This document shows, piece after piece, positions 1 through 12,902 of a DNA stretch of 64,000 nucleotides. Below the pieces are notes generated by a model. That model searched no databases. It was not told the DNA's origin and worked only from the letters and a program-made list of their open reading frames with translations. Source of the stretch: Lepiota brunneoincarnata (Eukaryota > Basidiomycota > Agaricomycetes > Agaricales > Agaricaceae); NCBI GenBank assembly GCA_023014365.1, contig JAEBUN010000032.1, forward strand, positions 372,001 to 436,000. Reading direction: 5' to 3'. Position 1 is the first letter of the stretch; each line of letters opens with the position of its first letter. Made by a program: the position numbers and the translations under genes.

Positions 1-3000
1 CTATACTCATTGTCGCAAAGGAACGGTGGAATTTTTAGTGGACGATGAAACTGGCGCATTTTACTTCTTGGAGATGAATACCAGGATCCAAGTTGAACAT
101 CCCGTCACTGAAGTGGTCCACGATGGCCTCGACCTCGTTGAGTTAATGATCAAGCACGGTATAGCGAAGCGGGATGGCACATGTTCTGATGTCGACATGG
201 AACAAGCGACATACAACATGCTCAGGAAAACAGCGAAGGAAGAAGGGCGGGGGTATGCCATTGAGGGTAGAATCTATGCGGAGAACCCTGCTGAGGGATT
301 TTTCCCTTCTCCTGGGTTATTGCAGCACGTGGGATTGGCTCAGGAGCATCTGTGGTTGAGAATTGATGGTTGGGTAAATTGTTTCTCTTATTGAGCTTTG
401 GACGGACGTTCATACGCTTGAATAGATCTCAACGGGAATGCATATCACGCCTCACTTCGATCCGTTGCTCTGCAAGATTATAGTGCACGGAGGAACGCGC
501 CAGGAAGCGATGTCTCGATTTTTACAGGCCCTTGAGGAATGCAAGATCCTCGGTCCACCGAATAACGTTGAGTATTTGAAAGCCGTCGCCACGAGCCCGA
601 CGTTCAGGGAGGGGAAAGTCACCACGGGGTTCTTGGATCGTTTTCAATATACTCCACGGTACGCAATATTGCAGTCCTGTAGCACTGAGCCAACTGAAAA
701 TGTGACAGAGCCATGAAAGTACTCTTGTCGGGTATTGAAATGACGATTCAAGACCTCCCAGGACGTATGATCGGGAAAGGGATACCTCGGAGCGGAGCAA
801 TGGATCCAGTGGCGTTTGCTGTAGGGAATATCTTGGTTGGAAATGATGAAACAACAGAAGGCGTAGAGATCATCGTTGCTCCCGGCGTGCCTAGTTGCTT
901 CCAGTTCTTTTATTCCGCTGTGGTTGCAATTACAGGGAAGCAGGTTGAAGTGAAGGTTGATGGAAACAATGTGGAGACGTGGGCTCTTGTGATCGTACCT
1001 GCTGGGAAAAAGCTAGAGCTTCGGGTGCGGGGGGGTGAAGAGAGACCTGGTGGCTTGAGGGTGTATTTGTCGGTCCGTGGTGGTTTCCCTCAAGTACCGC
1101 AATATCTTGGTTCCAAGTCGACCTCTATGGGCTTAGGCGGTTATCAGGTATTATTATTATATCCGCGATTTTCGAACGATAAATGTTGACCCGTTTGTTT
1201 GCTGTGTGGTAGGGAAGATCGCTAATGCCTGGCGATTCACTCGAGCTTGGACATTGCGAGCCGAACGAGAGCGAATTGGCCTTCATGTTGCCTCGGGAAA
1301 TAGTACCCCAATACCCGAAGAACTGGGTTGTGTATGTCTTACCAGGCCCCCAAGATGATGAAGAGTTCGTGACGAAGGAAGGGATCGCAAAGTTTTACGG
1401 GTCCCAATGGTCCATCAGTCCATCAAGCAACCGAATGGGGATTCGGCTCGAGTCTCCTGAGAAAATTGAATGGGGAAGAGATAGCGGTGGTGAAGGCGGA
1501 GCTCACCCAAGCAACATTCTTGACAATGGATACGCTTTCGGATCTATTAACGTTAATGGAGACACGCCGGTTATATTGACGAGCGAAGGACCTGACATGG
1601 GGGGTTACCTGTGCTTATGCACCGTGGCTTCGGCGGAATTGTGAGTCAATGAAGCTCTTGGTCTTCTATTTATTTTCACAAGTTCCCAAGGTGGAAACTG
1701 GGGCAATTGGGCCCAGGGAGCAGCGTACAGTTCCGACGCATCTCCTATGACGCGGCCCGTAAAATCACTAATCACAATCGAACCTGGATGACCAGCGTCT
1801 CAGCAATGGTTGCTGGAGCAAAGGAGCACTTCAGTGGCAGACTTTGTGATGAAGATCTAGGAGACCAACAGTATGGACCAATGTTGTATCAGAAACCCGA
1901 GGGACCGGGCTTCGTCCTCAGACAGGTGCATACCTATAGCTTTTCTGTTAGTCACTCACAAAGCGCAATGCAGGCGGGTGATTCTGCGATACTTGCTGAG
2001 TTTGGGACGATGGAGCTGGACTTCTTTGTCCGCGCGAAAGTACAGGCCTTTGCTAACAGGCTAGAGTCCACCAACACCCCAGGTCTCAGAAGTGCTTGCC
2101 CATGTATTCGTTCTCTGATGGTGAGATACTTGACCTCCAACCTCCAACCTCAATTTAGCGAGTCTACTTTTCAGTTGCATTATGACAACAGCATCATTCC
2201 TCAGGCGGAACTTGTTGAACTTCTTATTTCTACGGAAAGAGACATACCTACCGATCTCACTGATATGACTTTCACGGGTCGCAGAATCATATTTCCAGTC
2301 GTTCTTGATGATCCTTGGAGCAGGGAAGCCACAGAACGATACGCAAGGTCCATAAGAGAAAAGGCGGTATACCTCCCGAGCAACGTGGATTATCTGGCGC
2401 GGAACAATGGCTTGAGCGGACCAGCGGAGGCACTTGCGAAGCTAGTAGCATCGGACTGGGTGAAATCAGACCAGTCTTTTGTTCTCACATCGCTCTAATG
2501 ACTGGGTCATAGATGGTATTTGGCGTGGGGTTCTACTTGGCTTGCCCCTTCCTCGTCCCGGTGCGAGCTCTCTTTCCATCACTTTTGGGAAAGAACTTAG
2601 TAGTGCCCTTGATCACGAAAGATTGACCCCCGCAGTAGATTGACGGGACAGAAACTGAACCCATCGCGCACTTTCACGCCACGGGTATGTTCTCTGCTGT
2701 AATTGACTTACTGTCACGGCCTGTCCGGTCTGATGATGAGAGGCAGGGTGCGGTTGGGATTGCAGGACCTGTAGCAGCCATATACCCCATCGACTCACCA
2801 GGGGGGTATCAGCTTTTCGGTCGATCTCTCCCGACCTGGCAGACATGGGGAAAAGGTCAAGATTTTGCGCCTGACAGACCTTGGCTGCTCGAGGCGTTTG
2901 ACCAAGTAGGTGTTTGGTGTAAAACTGCGGGTGCTTGTCTGAGTCTTGCATAGGTCCGGTTTGAGACGGTTGATGTGGAGACGTACCTTGAGGTCAGGCT

Positions 3001-3711
3001 GCTTCATACGGAGAGGGTAGGGGATGTGTGCTCAGTTTATTCTCTAGCTGGCAAAGCGCTTCGATCAGGGTCGTTACGTGTTCAAGGTACCTTGATCTCT
3101 CAGGGGCACTACAAGCCGTCCTGAAAGAAGATTCCCCAGATAGAACCCACAGTATTCTCCATGAGGGAATATGCAGAATTTCTCAGGCCCATTCACGAGG
3201 AAATTGTCAAATTCAAAAGACAACAGCGGACATCCAGCGAGATTGAAGGACAGAGGTAACACCTAGGTATTTGCCAATGAGACCAGAGATAATTGACGAC
3301 GGTGTTTTAGGGAACGGACATTATTGTTGGAGTGGGAGAAGAACAGAGAAGAACAAGCGATAAAGCCTCCAGGCAACGGTGACGAAGGTGGTAGTACGTT
3401 CACGTGCGGCATTGACGGCCGTTGTGTCGGCTTGCTCACCCTCGTTTCCTATTATAGTACCCTCAGGTCTCGACATGAGCGCAGAAACCATCAAGGCTCC
3501 ACTTTTTGCCTCCGTTTGGAAGGTACCCTGCAGAGTGGGTGATGTGATAGTGTCAGCCGAAGATACCCTTTTCGTTCTTGAGGCAATGAAAACAGAGATC
3601 CCGGTGCGACCAGGCGTGGAACATGTTGGGAAGACAATCAAGAGTTTCGGGCGTGGAATTAAAGAGGGAGCGCATGTTAAACCAGGAGAAACGCTTATTA
3701 TCTTAGTTTGA
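1..3711 (+). CDS. DUR1,2: urea amidolyase, urea carboxylase part (5' truncated by window edge)
   Basis: Biotin-dependent urea carboxylase; in fungal urea amidolyase it makes allophanate from urea, ATP and bicarbonate, and an N-terminal allophanate hydrolase (outside the window) then releases ammonia. Thirteen exons read without a break: about 21-373, 426-658, 709-1147, 1213-1640, 1691-2459, 2513-2560, 2622-2684, 2747-2905, 2954-2992, 3048-3086, 3140-3255, 3311-3390 and 3458-3711. Domain order is the C-terminal half of biotin carboxylase ([14 protein letters not shown]), the AHS2/KipA-like domain (IQDLPGR near its start), the AHS1/KipI-like domain ([21 protein letters not shown]), then a biotinyl domain with EAMKTE, whose Lys is the biotin site, ending at TGA 3709-3711. 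Introns are 48-67 nt with good splice sites and phases match at every junction. The first exon probably starts after an acceptor near position 20. The gene appears functional; the presence of the hydrolase domain is inferred from family architecture. Confidence 0.93.
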
Positions 3712-4411
3712 GGTGACCTTTGGCAGCGCTCGCTTACTAGCAGTAAGGAATAAGTAGTGATATTTGCTTCGATTTACGGCCATTGTAGAGATAATATAAT
3801 ATTTGTGTGGTGGTACGATTCTGCCACAACATATACAAATAGACATTCTGAGCGGCTCCACAACTCGCGAACTCTCGGTTGGAGCATTTTCCCCGAAAAA
3901 TAAGTCTACGAAGAGCTCGTATCGTGCTAAATTTATGTAGCAATTACCGTCCAGATATTTGGATTACTCCTTGCGCAGATCTGCCCCTTTCCCAGAGTGA
4001 CCCATACTCCGACTGGTTAAGTGCGATGACTTTTACAAGGTAAGTACACCATAATACCTGAAAATGCTGTCCTGAACTACCACCCGAAGAGCAGCTGTTG
4101 GATGTTGCTTGAACCCTTTGTGGACTGCTGCACACTAGGCCTCTCGCACCACCCGCGGAGCCGATGTCGGCTCTTCTATCTTTAGCTCTGGCTATTCCCA
4201 GACATGAGTTGGATAAAACCAACTATCATCCTGCCGACGCTCCACTTTCACGATGATGCGTGAACGAGAGTGAAATACTTCTCATACTGGCTTTGTTGGA
4301 CGACCACAGCGCGCGGGTTTTATACCCACACTGGTGAAACCGTCGTGATGATTGGCAGTTTGCGATATTGGATGAAAACGTCTCCTGTGGCAGAAATAGC
4401 TCTTTGCGTGC
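3712..4411. other. intergenic region between DUR1,2 and laccase 1
   Basis: Holds the 3' flank of DUR1,2 and the upstream region of the first laccase. Open frames here are short and resemble no known protein. No repeat or RNA gene was recognised. Confidence 0.5.
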
Positions 4412-4419
4412 TATAAAAG
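4412..4419 (+). promoter_or_regulatory. TATA box of laccase 1
   Basis: TATAAAAG lies 62 nt upstream of the ATG at 4474, a normal spacing. It supports 4474 as the start rather than the more upstream ATG codons in another frame. Confidence 0.55.
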
Positions 4420-4473
4420 CACAGAGCCGTATGAGATGGTGTCGGTCAAGGGATTTTTGGCATTGGATCAACG

Positions 4474-6718
4474 ATGTATCATCTCTCCTCTGTCGTGCTC
4501 TTTGCAGCTTCCTGCCCCTCGCACTTGCTGCTACCCGCCGATTCGATTTCACTGTTAACAATGCGAATGTCAGCCCCGATGGCTTTTCCCGCTCGTAGGT
4601 CACCCATGCCCAACTCGATCATGTGCACATATTTACCCCCCGTCGCAAGTGCGGTCTTGATTAATGGCCAATATCCAGGACCTCTCATAACAGTTAACAA
4701 AGGCGATCATGTTGTGATTCCAACTCACAATCAACTCGCTAATCCATTGATGAGGCGTAGCACCTCCATCGTAAGCTTCTTGATTGTGACTCCTCGCTTC
4801 AAAAAGCTCCTAATATCGCACCCCAGCATTGGCATGGTTTCTTCCAAGCCCGCACTTCCGACATGGATGGGCCTGCATTCGTGAACCAATGCCCCATTCC
4901 ACCTAACACCACCTTTACCTATGAGTTTGACATTCCTGGCCAAAGCGGAAAGTAGGTACAATCTAACATTGCTTCCCGTTGATCGTGGGTTGCTCATGTG
5001 AATAATGAACAGCTTCTGGTACCATTCTCATTTGTCAACCCAGTATTGCTGACGGCCTTCGAGGAGCTTTCGTTGTATATGGTAAACGGATTTTCCGAGT
5101 GATGGACTATTCCTTACTCACCTTGGTATTTATAGACCCCGATGATCCATTACAAGACCTCTATGATGTTGATGACGAGGGTACGATTATCACTCTGTCC
5201 GACTGGTACCACGTTTTGGCCCCGGCCGGTACCAACGACTTCTTTACTACTGGTATAGTGCCGTAAGTACGAAAGGATCCGTTGTAGGTTCTCTTACTGA
5301 TATATCCGCTCCACAGTGTACAGGACGCTGGGTTGATTAACGGAGTCGGACGATTCAACGGAGGGCCTGAAGGTAGGACTGTCCCGTATTATCAACTGCG
5401 AAATTCTTAGAAAAAATTCCAGTTCCATTTGCTGTTGTGAACGTCGAGCAAGGCAAGAGATACCGTCTCCGTATCTTCGCTATCTCCTGCCGTCCATTCT
5501 TTACTTTCTCCATCGATGGCCATAACATCACCTTTATGGAGGCCGATGGAATCGAGCACGATCCCGTAGAAGTCCAAAACATCGACGTTTATGCTGCTCA
5601 ACGTGTCTCGGCTATCTTGAACGCGAACCAACCTGTCAACAATTATTGGATGCGTGCTCCTCCTACTGGCGGTAACCCAGCCAACAACCCGAACTGTATG
5701 TTGAACCTTGGTTTGGCTGCGGCCCCCTTACGATGGATACTCACCCACCCCGTACTAGTCAACCCCAACCTCACTCTTGCCATCTTACGCTACAAGGGCG
5801 CTCCCGACGCGGAGCCAACTACAGTCGATGTCCCTGGTCACAAGTTGCTCGATCAGGAGATGCACGTGAGTATCGCTCATGTTTTTCGACAAGGGTTCCT
5901 ATTTTTACCATCTATCATAGCCCATTGCTCAAGAAGGCCCAGGAAAACTCGGAGATGGCCCTCCGGATGTTGGTCAGTAGCCTCTGCTGCGACCCTGTCA
6001 TATAGGCATTGAATCATAATATAGCGATAACCCTTAATATTGCTCAGCCTAATCCACCCTTCTTCGATATCAACGGAGTCTCGTACATTTCGCCCACTGT
6101 CCCCGTTCTCCTCCAAATCCTCAGTGGGGCCAAGACGCCTCAAGATCTCCTCCCATCCGAACAGGTCTTTGTGGTTCCTAGCAACAAGCTCATCCAAGTG
6201 ACCATCCCCGGAACGGGGGCTCATCCATTCCATTGTAAGTGCCTACCATGTTTCGTCGGGTGCCTTAGAAGGATTCAAGCCTTCGAAACCTTTTAGTGCA
6301 CGGGCATGCTTTTGATGTCGTTCTTCCTTCCAATGACACCGTATTCAATTTCAAGAAGTATGTTGGTTAGCCTCTTCCCAGACCTTCGTTAACGCTAACC
6401 TAAACTGTTCCAAAGCCCCCTCCGTCGCGATGTATACCCCATCAATGGTGGCAATACTACTTTCCGTTTCTGTGGGTGCCCTCCGTTTATTCTCTGCACC
6501 TCTTGCAAACGAACCAATGTTTCTTTCTTGCAGTCACCGATAATCCGGGAGCTTGGTTCTTGCATTGTCACATCGACTGGCATCTTGAAGCTGGCCTTGC
6601 TGTTGCGTTTGCTGAAGGCCCAGAAGACAACGTTAGTGGGCCCAAGTCCCAAATTACCCCGCAGGATTGGTTGGATCTCTGTCCAGAATACAACCAACTC
6701 GACCCTGAATTCCAGTGA
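4474..6718 (+). CDS. laccase 1 (multicopper oxidase), 13 exons, two frameshifts
   Basis: Secreted laccase oxidising phenols and reducing O2 to water. All four copper-binding motifs are present: [29 protein letters not shown] and [12 protein letters not shown] (Leu as axial T1 neighbour). Exons: 4474-4594, 4650-4770, 4827-4951, 5013-5081, 5136-5262, 5317-5372, 5423-5695, 5759-5865, 5921-5972, 6025-6234, 6297-6357, 6416-6471, 6534-6718. Comparison with the neighbouring laccase shows two single-base breaks. Exon 1 is one base short (121 against 122), so the signal-peptide frame from the ATG does not join the mature frame ending LALAATRRF. Exon 4 has one extra base (69 against 68) at about 5050, giving a TGA inside YCDGLRG. 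Everything else is intact. Either a recently disabled gene or base-calling errors. Tandem duplicate of laccase 2. Confidence 0.87.
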
Positions 6719-8240
6719 AACACCCAGTAACTCGCGCCTGGTACTTGTCTAGAACTGATGTTGCTTCCTCGCCCCGGAGTTTAAATAACAATGCGATTCG
6801 TGAGCATTTTGGCTTCGAATTTTCACTGTATTACTGGAATGTTTGCGACTCCTTTGTTTATAAAGTCACTTATAGGGAAGGGATGCTAATACGCTCCAAG
6901 TTACAGGGCCATGAACTGTGAGGTACGTTAAGTGCGCTTTCCCATGAGGACGCACAGCGCGCCCATCGCGAGAAAGCAAAAGTCCCAGGTTTGTATTGTC
7001 CCTCACACTTTAGGCGGCGGTCCTGGTGAGTGATAAAGAGAGGTGGTAAATGGAGCAATTCGACACGGGTGAGACAGAATGATCTGATGAGAATAATCCC
7101 AGCGAAACCGACAATTGGTGTCTGCGGATTGGCGTGATGAAGAGTTTTACTCACTTGCATGCCCTATTTTCGGATCTGATGCTTCTCCCACCCTTGTTCG
7201 GCGTGAGAAGCGCACGAAATATGGTCAATGAATTGTCGGAGTACTGAGTATTAAGAAGCAAGTGTGAATTTTAGGCGTGCATTGGCATAAGAAGGGCGGG
7301 GAGCTGGTGACAAATGAGACAGGTACTGGGGCCTGCAAACAACGAGCGGGAAAACTAAGAGATTGATTCAACTCTACAGGTGTATGGGACACATCCTCAA
7401 GTTGCCAATCAACCAGCTCTGAATTGTATGACATTCGGCCAGAAGTATTCATCCCTGTAGTGGGTGTGAGAGATACGCTATCGTCTGATGGACTCCGGCC
7501 TGCACAGGCAGCGAGCCATATGCAGGTCACACTATTGGGTGTACACTTGTGATTTTCACGCGCACAACATCGCTGATGGTGGAAAAGCTACCATTATGCC
7601 GACCCGTTATGTGGGAGAACCGAAATGGCAACCAGTAGTAGAACATATATTGGCTCCCGCTGGGACAAATAGGATCAAACAACTGACGAAGATGGGAAAC
7701 TAACGCCAAGAGATTGATAACCACCGCGGTTAGCCTTCATTTCTAGTTGAAACCACACCTGAGCTTGCGTTTGTGAGGTCAGCAGCGTACAGAACCTGAA
7801 GGATCCTTGGGCGTTGGAAAGGAGCCTGTAAGCCTAGCTTTTTCCGAAAAGGATGGGAGTTTTCGTGGACACCGCCATCAGGTCTGCACTGCGGGAGATG
7901 TTGGCCATTTCCCTATCAAGCCTTTCACCAGTAAACAGGCCTGCGCCGACTGGTGCGGGTGTCTACAACAAGATAGAGAGTCCTTTCCATCGAGGTCATC
8001 TGTGCCCATAGGTGGGTAAGCCTGTCGATATTTATAACGCAGATTCACAAGCTGACAGGCTGCTTAGCACTGAGAGCAAAATCACCTCTCGTTTCTCCTG
8101 CAAGGTCAACATGGGATCTTACCATGTGCGTTCACATTTGTGCGAGAATGCCAATTTCTCTTGGCCATCATTTACCCACAGGGTTCACCTCAAGGTATAC
8201 GGTCGAATGACACAGGCAAGCAAAAATAACTCAAGAGGCT
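6719..8240. other. intergenic region between the two laccases
   Basis: About 1.5 kb with only short open frames lacking similarity to any family I recognise. It must hold the terminator of laccase 1 and the promoter of laccase 2. No repeat was identified. Confidence 0.5.
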
Positions 8241-8250
8241 CTTATAAGAC
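8241..8250 (+). promoter_or_regulatory. TATA-like element of laccase 2
   Basis: CTTATAAGAC lies about 50 nt upstream of the ATG at 8299, matching the arrangement before laccase 1. Confidence 0.45.
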
Positions 8251-8298
8251 CTCTCATTCTTCCCTTCGGGATTTAGGCTAACCTTGCAGAACGTTGCA

Positions 8299-10512
8299 AT
8301 GAGGCTCTCCCCAGTTTTTACGCTTCTCGCAGCTTGTGTCCCGAATGCCTTTGCGGCAATCCGGCACTTTGAGTTTACCGTCGCTAATACCAAAGTTGCT
8401 CCGGATGGATTCGAGCGAGAGTGAGTGCACGGTTCTATTCCTGACTCATAGCATAGCTGCTAATAAATGGCAATAGTGCTGTCCTGATAAACGGGATATA
8501 TCCCGGTCCCACCATCACCTGTCCAGAAGAATGACCGTGTGGTCATTCCTCTCCACAACCGGCTAACTAGTCCTCTTATGAGGCGTAGTACTTCAATCGT
8601 TCGTCAACTCTCCGTATTGGGTTATTATTGCTTATTTTGGCGCAGCACTGGCATGGTTTCTTCCAAGCCAGAACCTCCGATATGGATGGTCCTGCTTTCG
8701 TTAACCAGTGCCCAATTCCTCCCAACACGACCTTCGTTTATGAATTTGACACTGCCGGGCAGACCGGAAAGTTCGTGTTAACACGGGCGTGTATCTAATA
8801 TCTGGCTCAACTTCATCACAGCTACTGGTATCACTCCCACCTGTCAACGCAGTATTGCGATGGTCTTCGTGGTGCCTTCATTGTATATGGTACGCCCTCT
8901 CTGTCCGTTGGCTAGGATTCCGCCAACGACTACCGCAGATCCCAATGATCCTTTGAGGCATCTCTACGATGTCGATGATGCAGGCACTATCATCACACTG
9001 TCCGAATGGTACCATGTATTGGCGCCCGAAGGCACAAACGACTTCTTCACAACTGGTATCGTTCCGTAGGTGTACACTCGGTTTTCGTATAACTTACCAT
9101 TGCCACTCACCGGCTGCAGTGTGCAGGATTCTGGTCTGATCAACGGAAAGGGCCGGTTCAACGGTGGTCCTTTGGGTAAGCCTCGTCTCCCTTCCAATTT
9201 GTTGAGCGCATGTATAATATCGTAACCAGTGCCATTCGCTGTCGTCAACGTTCAGCGCGGCAAGCGCTACAGGTTCCGCCTCATCGCTACGGCGTGTCGT
9301 CCTTTCTTCACTTTCTCAGTCGACAACCACAACTTGACCTTCATCGAGGCCGATGGAATTGAACATGACCCCGTTGTGGTTCAGAACATCGATGTCTATA
9401 CTGCCCAGCGTGTCTCCGCCATCCTCAATGCTAATCAGCCTATTAATAACTACTGGATTCGTGCTCCTCCCACCGGTGGCAACCCCATTAACAACCCCAA
9501 GTGTACGTCTCACAAACAAGCTAGGATGTGATTCTTGTTGCATATAACACTCATTTCTTCCCTCAGTCAACCCAAACCTCACCCTTGCTATCTTGCGCTA
9601 CAGGGGTGCTCGCAATGTTGAACCAACCACGGTTAATGTACCTGGACATAAGTTGCTCGACCAAGAAATGCATGTGAGTAGCTTCGGTACTGGATGACCG
9701 CACAGGCCTGATCAACAACCGTAGCCTATTGCTTCTGAAAACCCTGGCAAGCTCGGCTCTGGGCCCCCTGATGTTGGTGAGTTTTTTTAGTACCACATAC
9801 ATCGTAATAAGGACAGGCTCTGAAACGCTCGACACAGCCATCACTCTCGACATTCAACAGCCCAACCCGCCCTTCTTTGATATCAATGGCATTTCCTACA
9901 TTTCGCCTACCGTTCCTGTCCTTCTTCAAATTCTCAGCGGCGCCAAGAGACCTCAGGACCTTCTTCCATCCGAGCAAGTCTTCGTCGTTCCCAAGAACAA
10001 GTTGATCCAGGTGACGATACCTGGTACCGGTGCTCATCCATTCCACTGTAAGTAGGGGTTTATCATGTTCCTATTTCTGACGCTTATGGAGCCTCTCCCC
10101 AGTGCACGGTCATGCCTTCGATGTCGTTCTTCCTTCGAACGACACCGTATTCAACTTCAAGAAGTGAGTTCCCTAGAATGAAAAGGACAGAGACATTTCG
10201 CTCACCTCTCAAAAGCCCACTCCGTCGTGATGTCTACCCGATTAATGGTGGAAACACCACGTTCCGATTCTGTGAGCACTCTATCCCTTGGATATTTCTT
10301 GTTCCTCGCTAACGCGGCCATTGTAAGTCACCGACAACCCAGGAGCATGGTTCTTGCACTGCCACATTGACTGGCATCTTGAAGCTGGTCTCGCTGTTGC
10401 CTTTGCTGAAGGTCCGGAAGACAATGTCTCCGGACCTCAATCCCAAATTACACCTCAGGACTGGAAGGATCTCTGTCCCGAGTATAACAAGCTCGACCCC
10501 GAGTTCCAGTGA
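8299..10512 (+). CDS. laccase 2 (multicopper oxidase), 13 exons, one frameshift
   Basis: Second tandem laccase with the same exon structure; exons 3 and 5-10 have exactly the same lengths as in laccase 1 (125, 127, 56, 273, 107, 52, 210). First exons: 8299-8420, 8477-8598, 8646-8770, 8822-8889, 8939-9065, 9120-9175, 9230-9502, 9567-9673, 9725-9776, 9838-10047; the last exon ends at TGA 10510-10512. The signal peptide (starting [13 protein letters not shown], ending near FAA) is intact and is followed by the mature start IRHFEFTV. Copper motifs [26 protein letters not shown] and [12 protein letters not shown] are complete. Exon 2 has one extra base near 8520 (122 against 121 in laccase 1), which puts a TGA just before the segment [10 protein letters not shown]. 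Either this disables the gene or it is a sequence error. Confidence 0.88.
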
Positions 10513-10852
10513 TCATGTAGCTCTCGTTCCTCTGTGTTCCTTTAAATGTTTAAATGTGGTAGAAGAAATAAATTCGTGTTGCTCATAAGACTGCGCCCGT
10601 GCTTGATATGTATGGAGCAAGTCGCCACAATGACTTGAGTTGATTATGTCCACTGAAAAGTGACCCACGGTTGGTGGGGTTGCTGACTAAGCATAGTACA
10701 GCATCCCGGTTTACCGAGTTGCTCATGTCGCAGTCAACTATCACCATGAATGCCATGACAGACAGAAAGGTGTGTTTCCTTCTGAACGATATACGGCCTT
10801 GATTCACAGGAATTTGTTGCAGATACCCAGCCCTAGCCCTAACAAAGTGGCC
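10513..10852. other. intergenic region after laccase 2
   Basis: 3' flank of laccase 2 and promoter region of the PIN-domain gene. No feature was recognised. Confidence 0.45.
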
Positions 10853-12449
10853 ATGTCCCGAGCGCTTGGCGCAGCATTCCTAAATCACCAGGTAGAGCAA
10901 CTTGAGAAGTCAGTGTCAGCCGGCGGGCCTGCGTCTGGAAACTGGCGGGACCGCAAGCAACCTCCGCGCCCTCATCACTCCTCCCCTCCCCAGCATCATG
11001 TCAAGCGCGCACCGATGGCCCCTGGGATCAAGATTGTTCACAGGAAGAACGGCGGTGATGCGCCATCACTGGCTGCCAAGGACAAACCGGCATCCAAGGA
11101 GGCTCACAATGGCGGATCTACTGCGCATGATACTACACGCCAGAGCACGAACAATGGAGGGGAGACCCGAGAGGTGGATGCCGATATAATTGTCATTGAT
11201 GCGAGTGTCCTCGTCCACGCACTCTATCAGGTCAAAAAGTGGGCTAGAGAAGGGCGCCAGGAGATTCTTATTATTCCTCTCGAAGGTCAGTTTCGTTGTT
11301 CTGTGGTACAGTTCACCCGTCATACTGATTTGCTATGTCCAGCACTAAATACTCTTGACCTGCTTAAGAAAGGGACCAGCCCCCTCGCACAGCGTGCCCG
11401 TGCCGCTTCCCGCATCCTCGAATCTCAAGTTGGCACGAATCCCCGCGTTCGTGTTCAAAGAGATGATGCTTTTGTGCTCTGGGATAAGATCATTGCGAAT
11501 GAAGCTCTCAGCAGGGACGATGCTGATTTTAAAGCCGCACCGTCCCCCGAGTGGGTTCGCCGCACTATATGTTGTGCTCGCTGGGAGGTCGATCATGCTG
11601 AGACCACTATCCATTCGGATGGGAGCGGTCGTTTGATCGAGGGTGCTCAGGATAAGACGAAGGGGAATAAGCAGTACAAGGTCGTTCTTGCCGTTCTCTC
11701 CACACCCCTTAATCTTTCCCCGCTCCAACATGCCCTGAAGCTCGCAGATACGAACGAGGTGCCAATGGCCCCTGTTCCCCCTTCCTGCTCCGTCCGTTCC
11801 TCACCACAACAAATTTGAGGTCCGATCCTCTGGAGCCCTCGTTGCCCGGTGGGCTGAGAAAGCTGGGATCACAGCTTTTCCTGTCGAGCCTACCCTTCCC
11901 GGACGTGGAGTCGCCGCCAGCGGCGGTGATGAGGATGAACGTCCGAAACGCGTTCACCATTCCCCACCATTCCCACCATGGACCTAAAGGAAGGCGTAGT
12001 TCAAACACCGATCACGCGCCCAAGGCCTGTCTTGTTGAACGCCCGCCCGCAGTCATGGCCATGATGGAGGCAGTATCTCAACCAAGTCGCGTCGTTCGCG
12101 TACTTGCCCGTGGAGAGAAGCTTAGAGCCGTGATCGAAATGATGGTAGTTAAAATGGTAAAGCCCCTCTTTCATTTATTCCCGTATCTTCCATTTTTTGC
12201 TGATGATGATTAAGACAAATTTACCGCACTAGTCCACATGGTCGACTCGCTTCCACGCCATCTGCCCCTCCTCGTATCGTTCTAGGGCACATCGACATAT
12301 GTGACAGTGGGTCAGAATCCCGATTCATGTTCCCAGGTCCAGATCACAAGTTTCCTCATCGTTCGAAAGGAGCTGCAGATGTGCTTTCGTCCGGAGCCTC
12401 GACTCCTCCGGTGCTGATACCAATCATAACGACGATCATTAGTGGAGGA
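10853..12449 (+). pseudogene. PIN-domain protein gene with several frameshifts
   Basis: The start at 10853 gives MSRALGAAFLNHQVEQLE, then a basic linker and a PIN-type nuclease domain beginning VDADIIVIDASVLVHAL, in which the first Asp is the expected metal ligand. One intron (11286-11342) splits LE/ALNTLDLLKKG. After about residue 290 the conserved frame changes near 11770 (continuing HHNKFEVRSSGALVARW), again near 11985 (MDLKEGVVQTP), and again near 12030 (VERPPAVMAMMEAVSQPS). A further coding stretch (RIVLGHIDICDSGSESRF) ends at TAG 12447-12449. PIN proteins with this layout occur in Agaricomycetes and resemble EST1/SMG6-type RNA-decay nucleases; that functional link is inference. With at least three shifts, one continuous protein cannot be read. 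Confidence 0.65.
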
Positions 12450-12902
12450 TAGGATAGGGGTTGACATAACCCGGGGTCTCGGCGTCGTCTGGACATTTCT
12501 TTACCTTCCTTCCCTATGACCCGGTTCCGTTCCACCAGCACCATTCTTCTTCCGGTTCTTGCTCATGTTCCGGCCATTATATCCTTACTCGCCGTTTTAT
12601 CGTTCACTAGTACCCATTCCTTCGGATGGGTACTCTCAGTCTGTAGCCGGTCTTCTTTCTAACAGTTACTACTATCTTGTGTGTTTCGGATACCTTCTAA
12701 ACAATGAATGTACTCCTATCCGGTCTTATGGATGGTGGCCGGAAGCCTTATCATTGGAAAGAGTGTATAACTGACGGTAGTTTGTTCAATTAGAGCTCCG
12801 AAACAGGTTATGACAACCGGTTTGCGATTTGGAGCCATCGCGGGTTCAGAAAGTAAATGGTATCAATTTATCCTGTAATGTATGTTAAACATGACAATAA
12901 GG
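12450..12902. other. convergent 3' intergenic region
   Basis: Lies between the ends of the PIN-domain gene (plus) and the phosphoesterase gene (minus). Pyrimidine-rich stretches only; no gene was recognised. Confidence 0.45.

Noticed and set aside
2513..3311. Possible decay at the 3' half of DUR1,2, because frames break every 50-150 bases
   Set aside because: Every break is explained by a short GT-AG intron with matching phase; the spliced protein is continuous through the biotinyl domain.
9777..9837. Extra seven residues in laccase 2 relative to laccase 1 after PPDV
   Set aside because: Using the CACAG acceptor at 9837 gives the same exon length (210) as laccase 1, so no insertion is needed.
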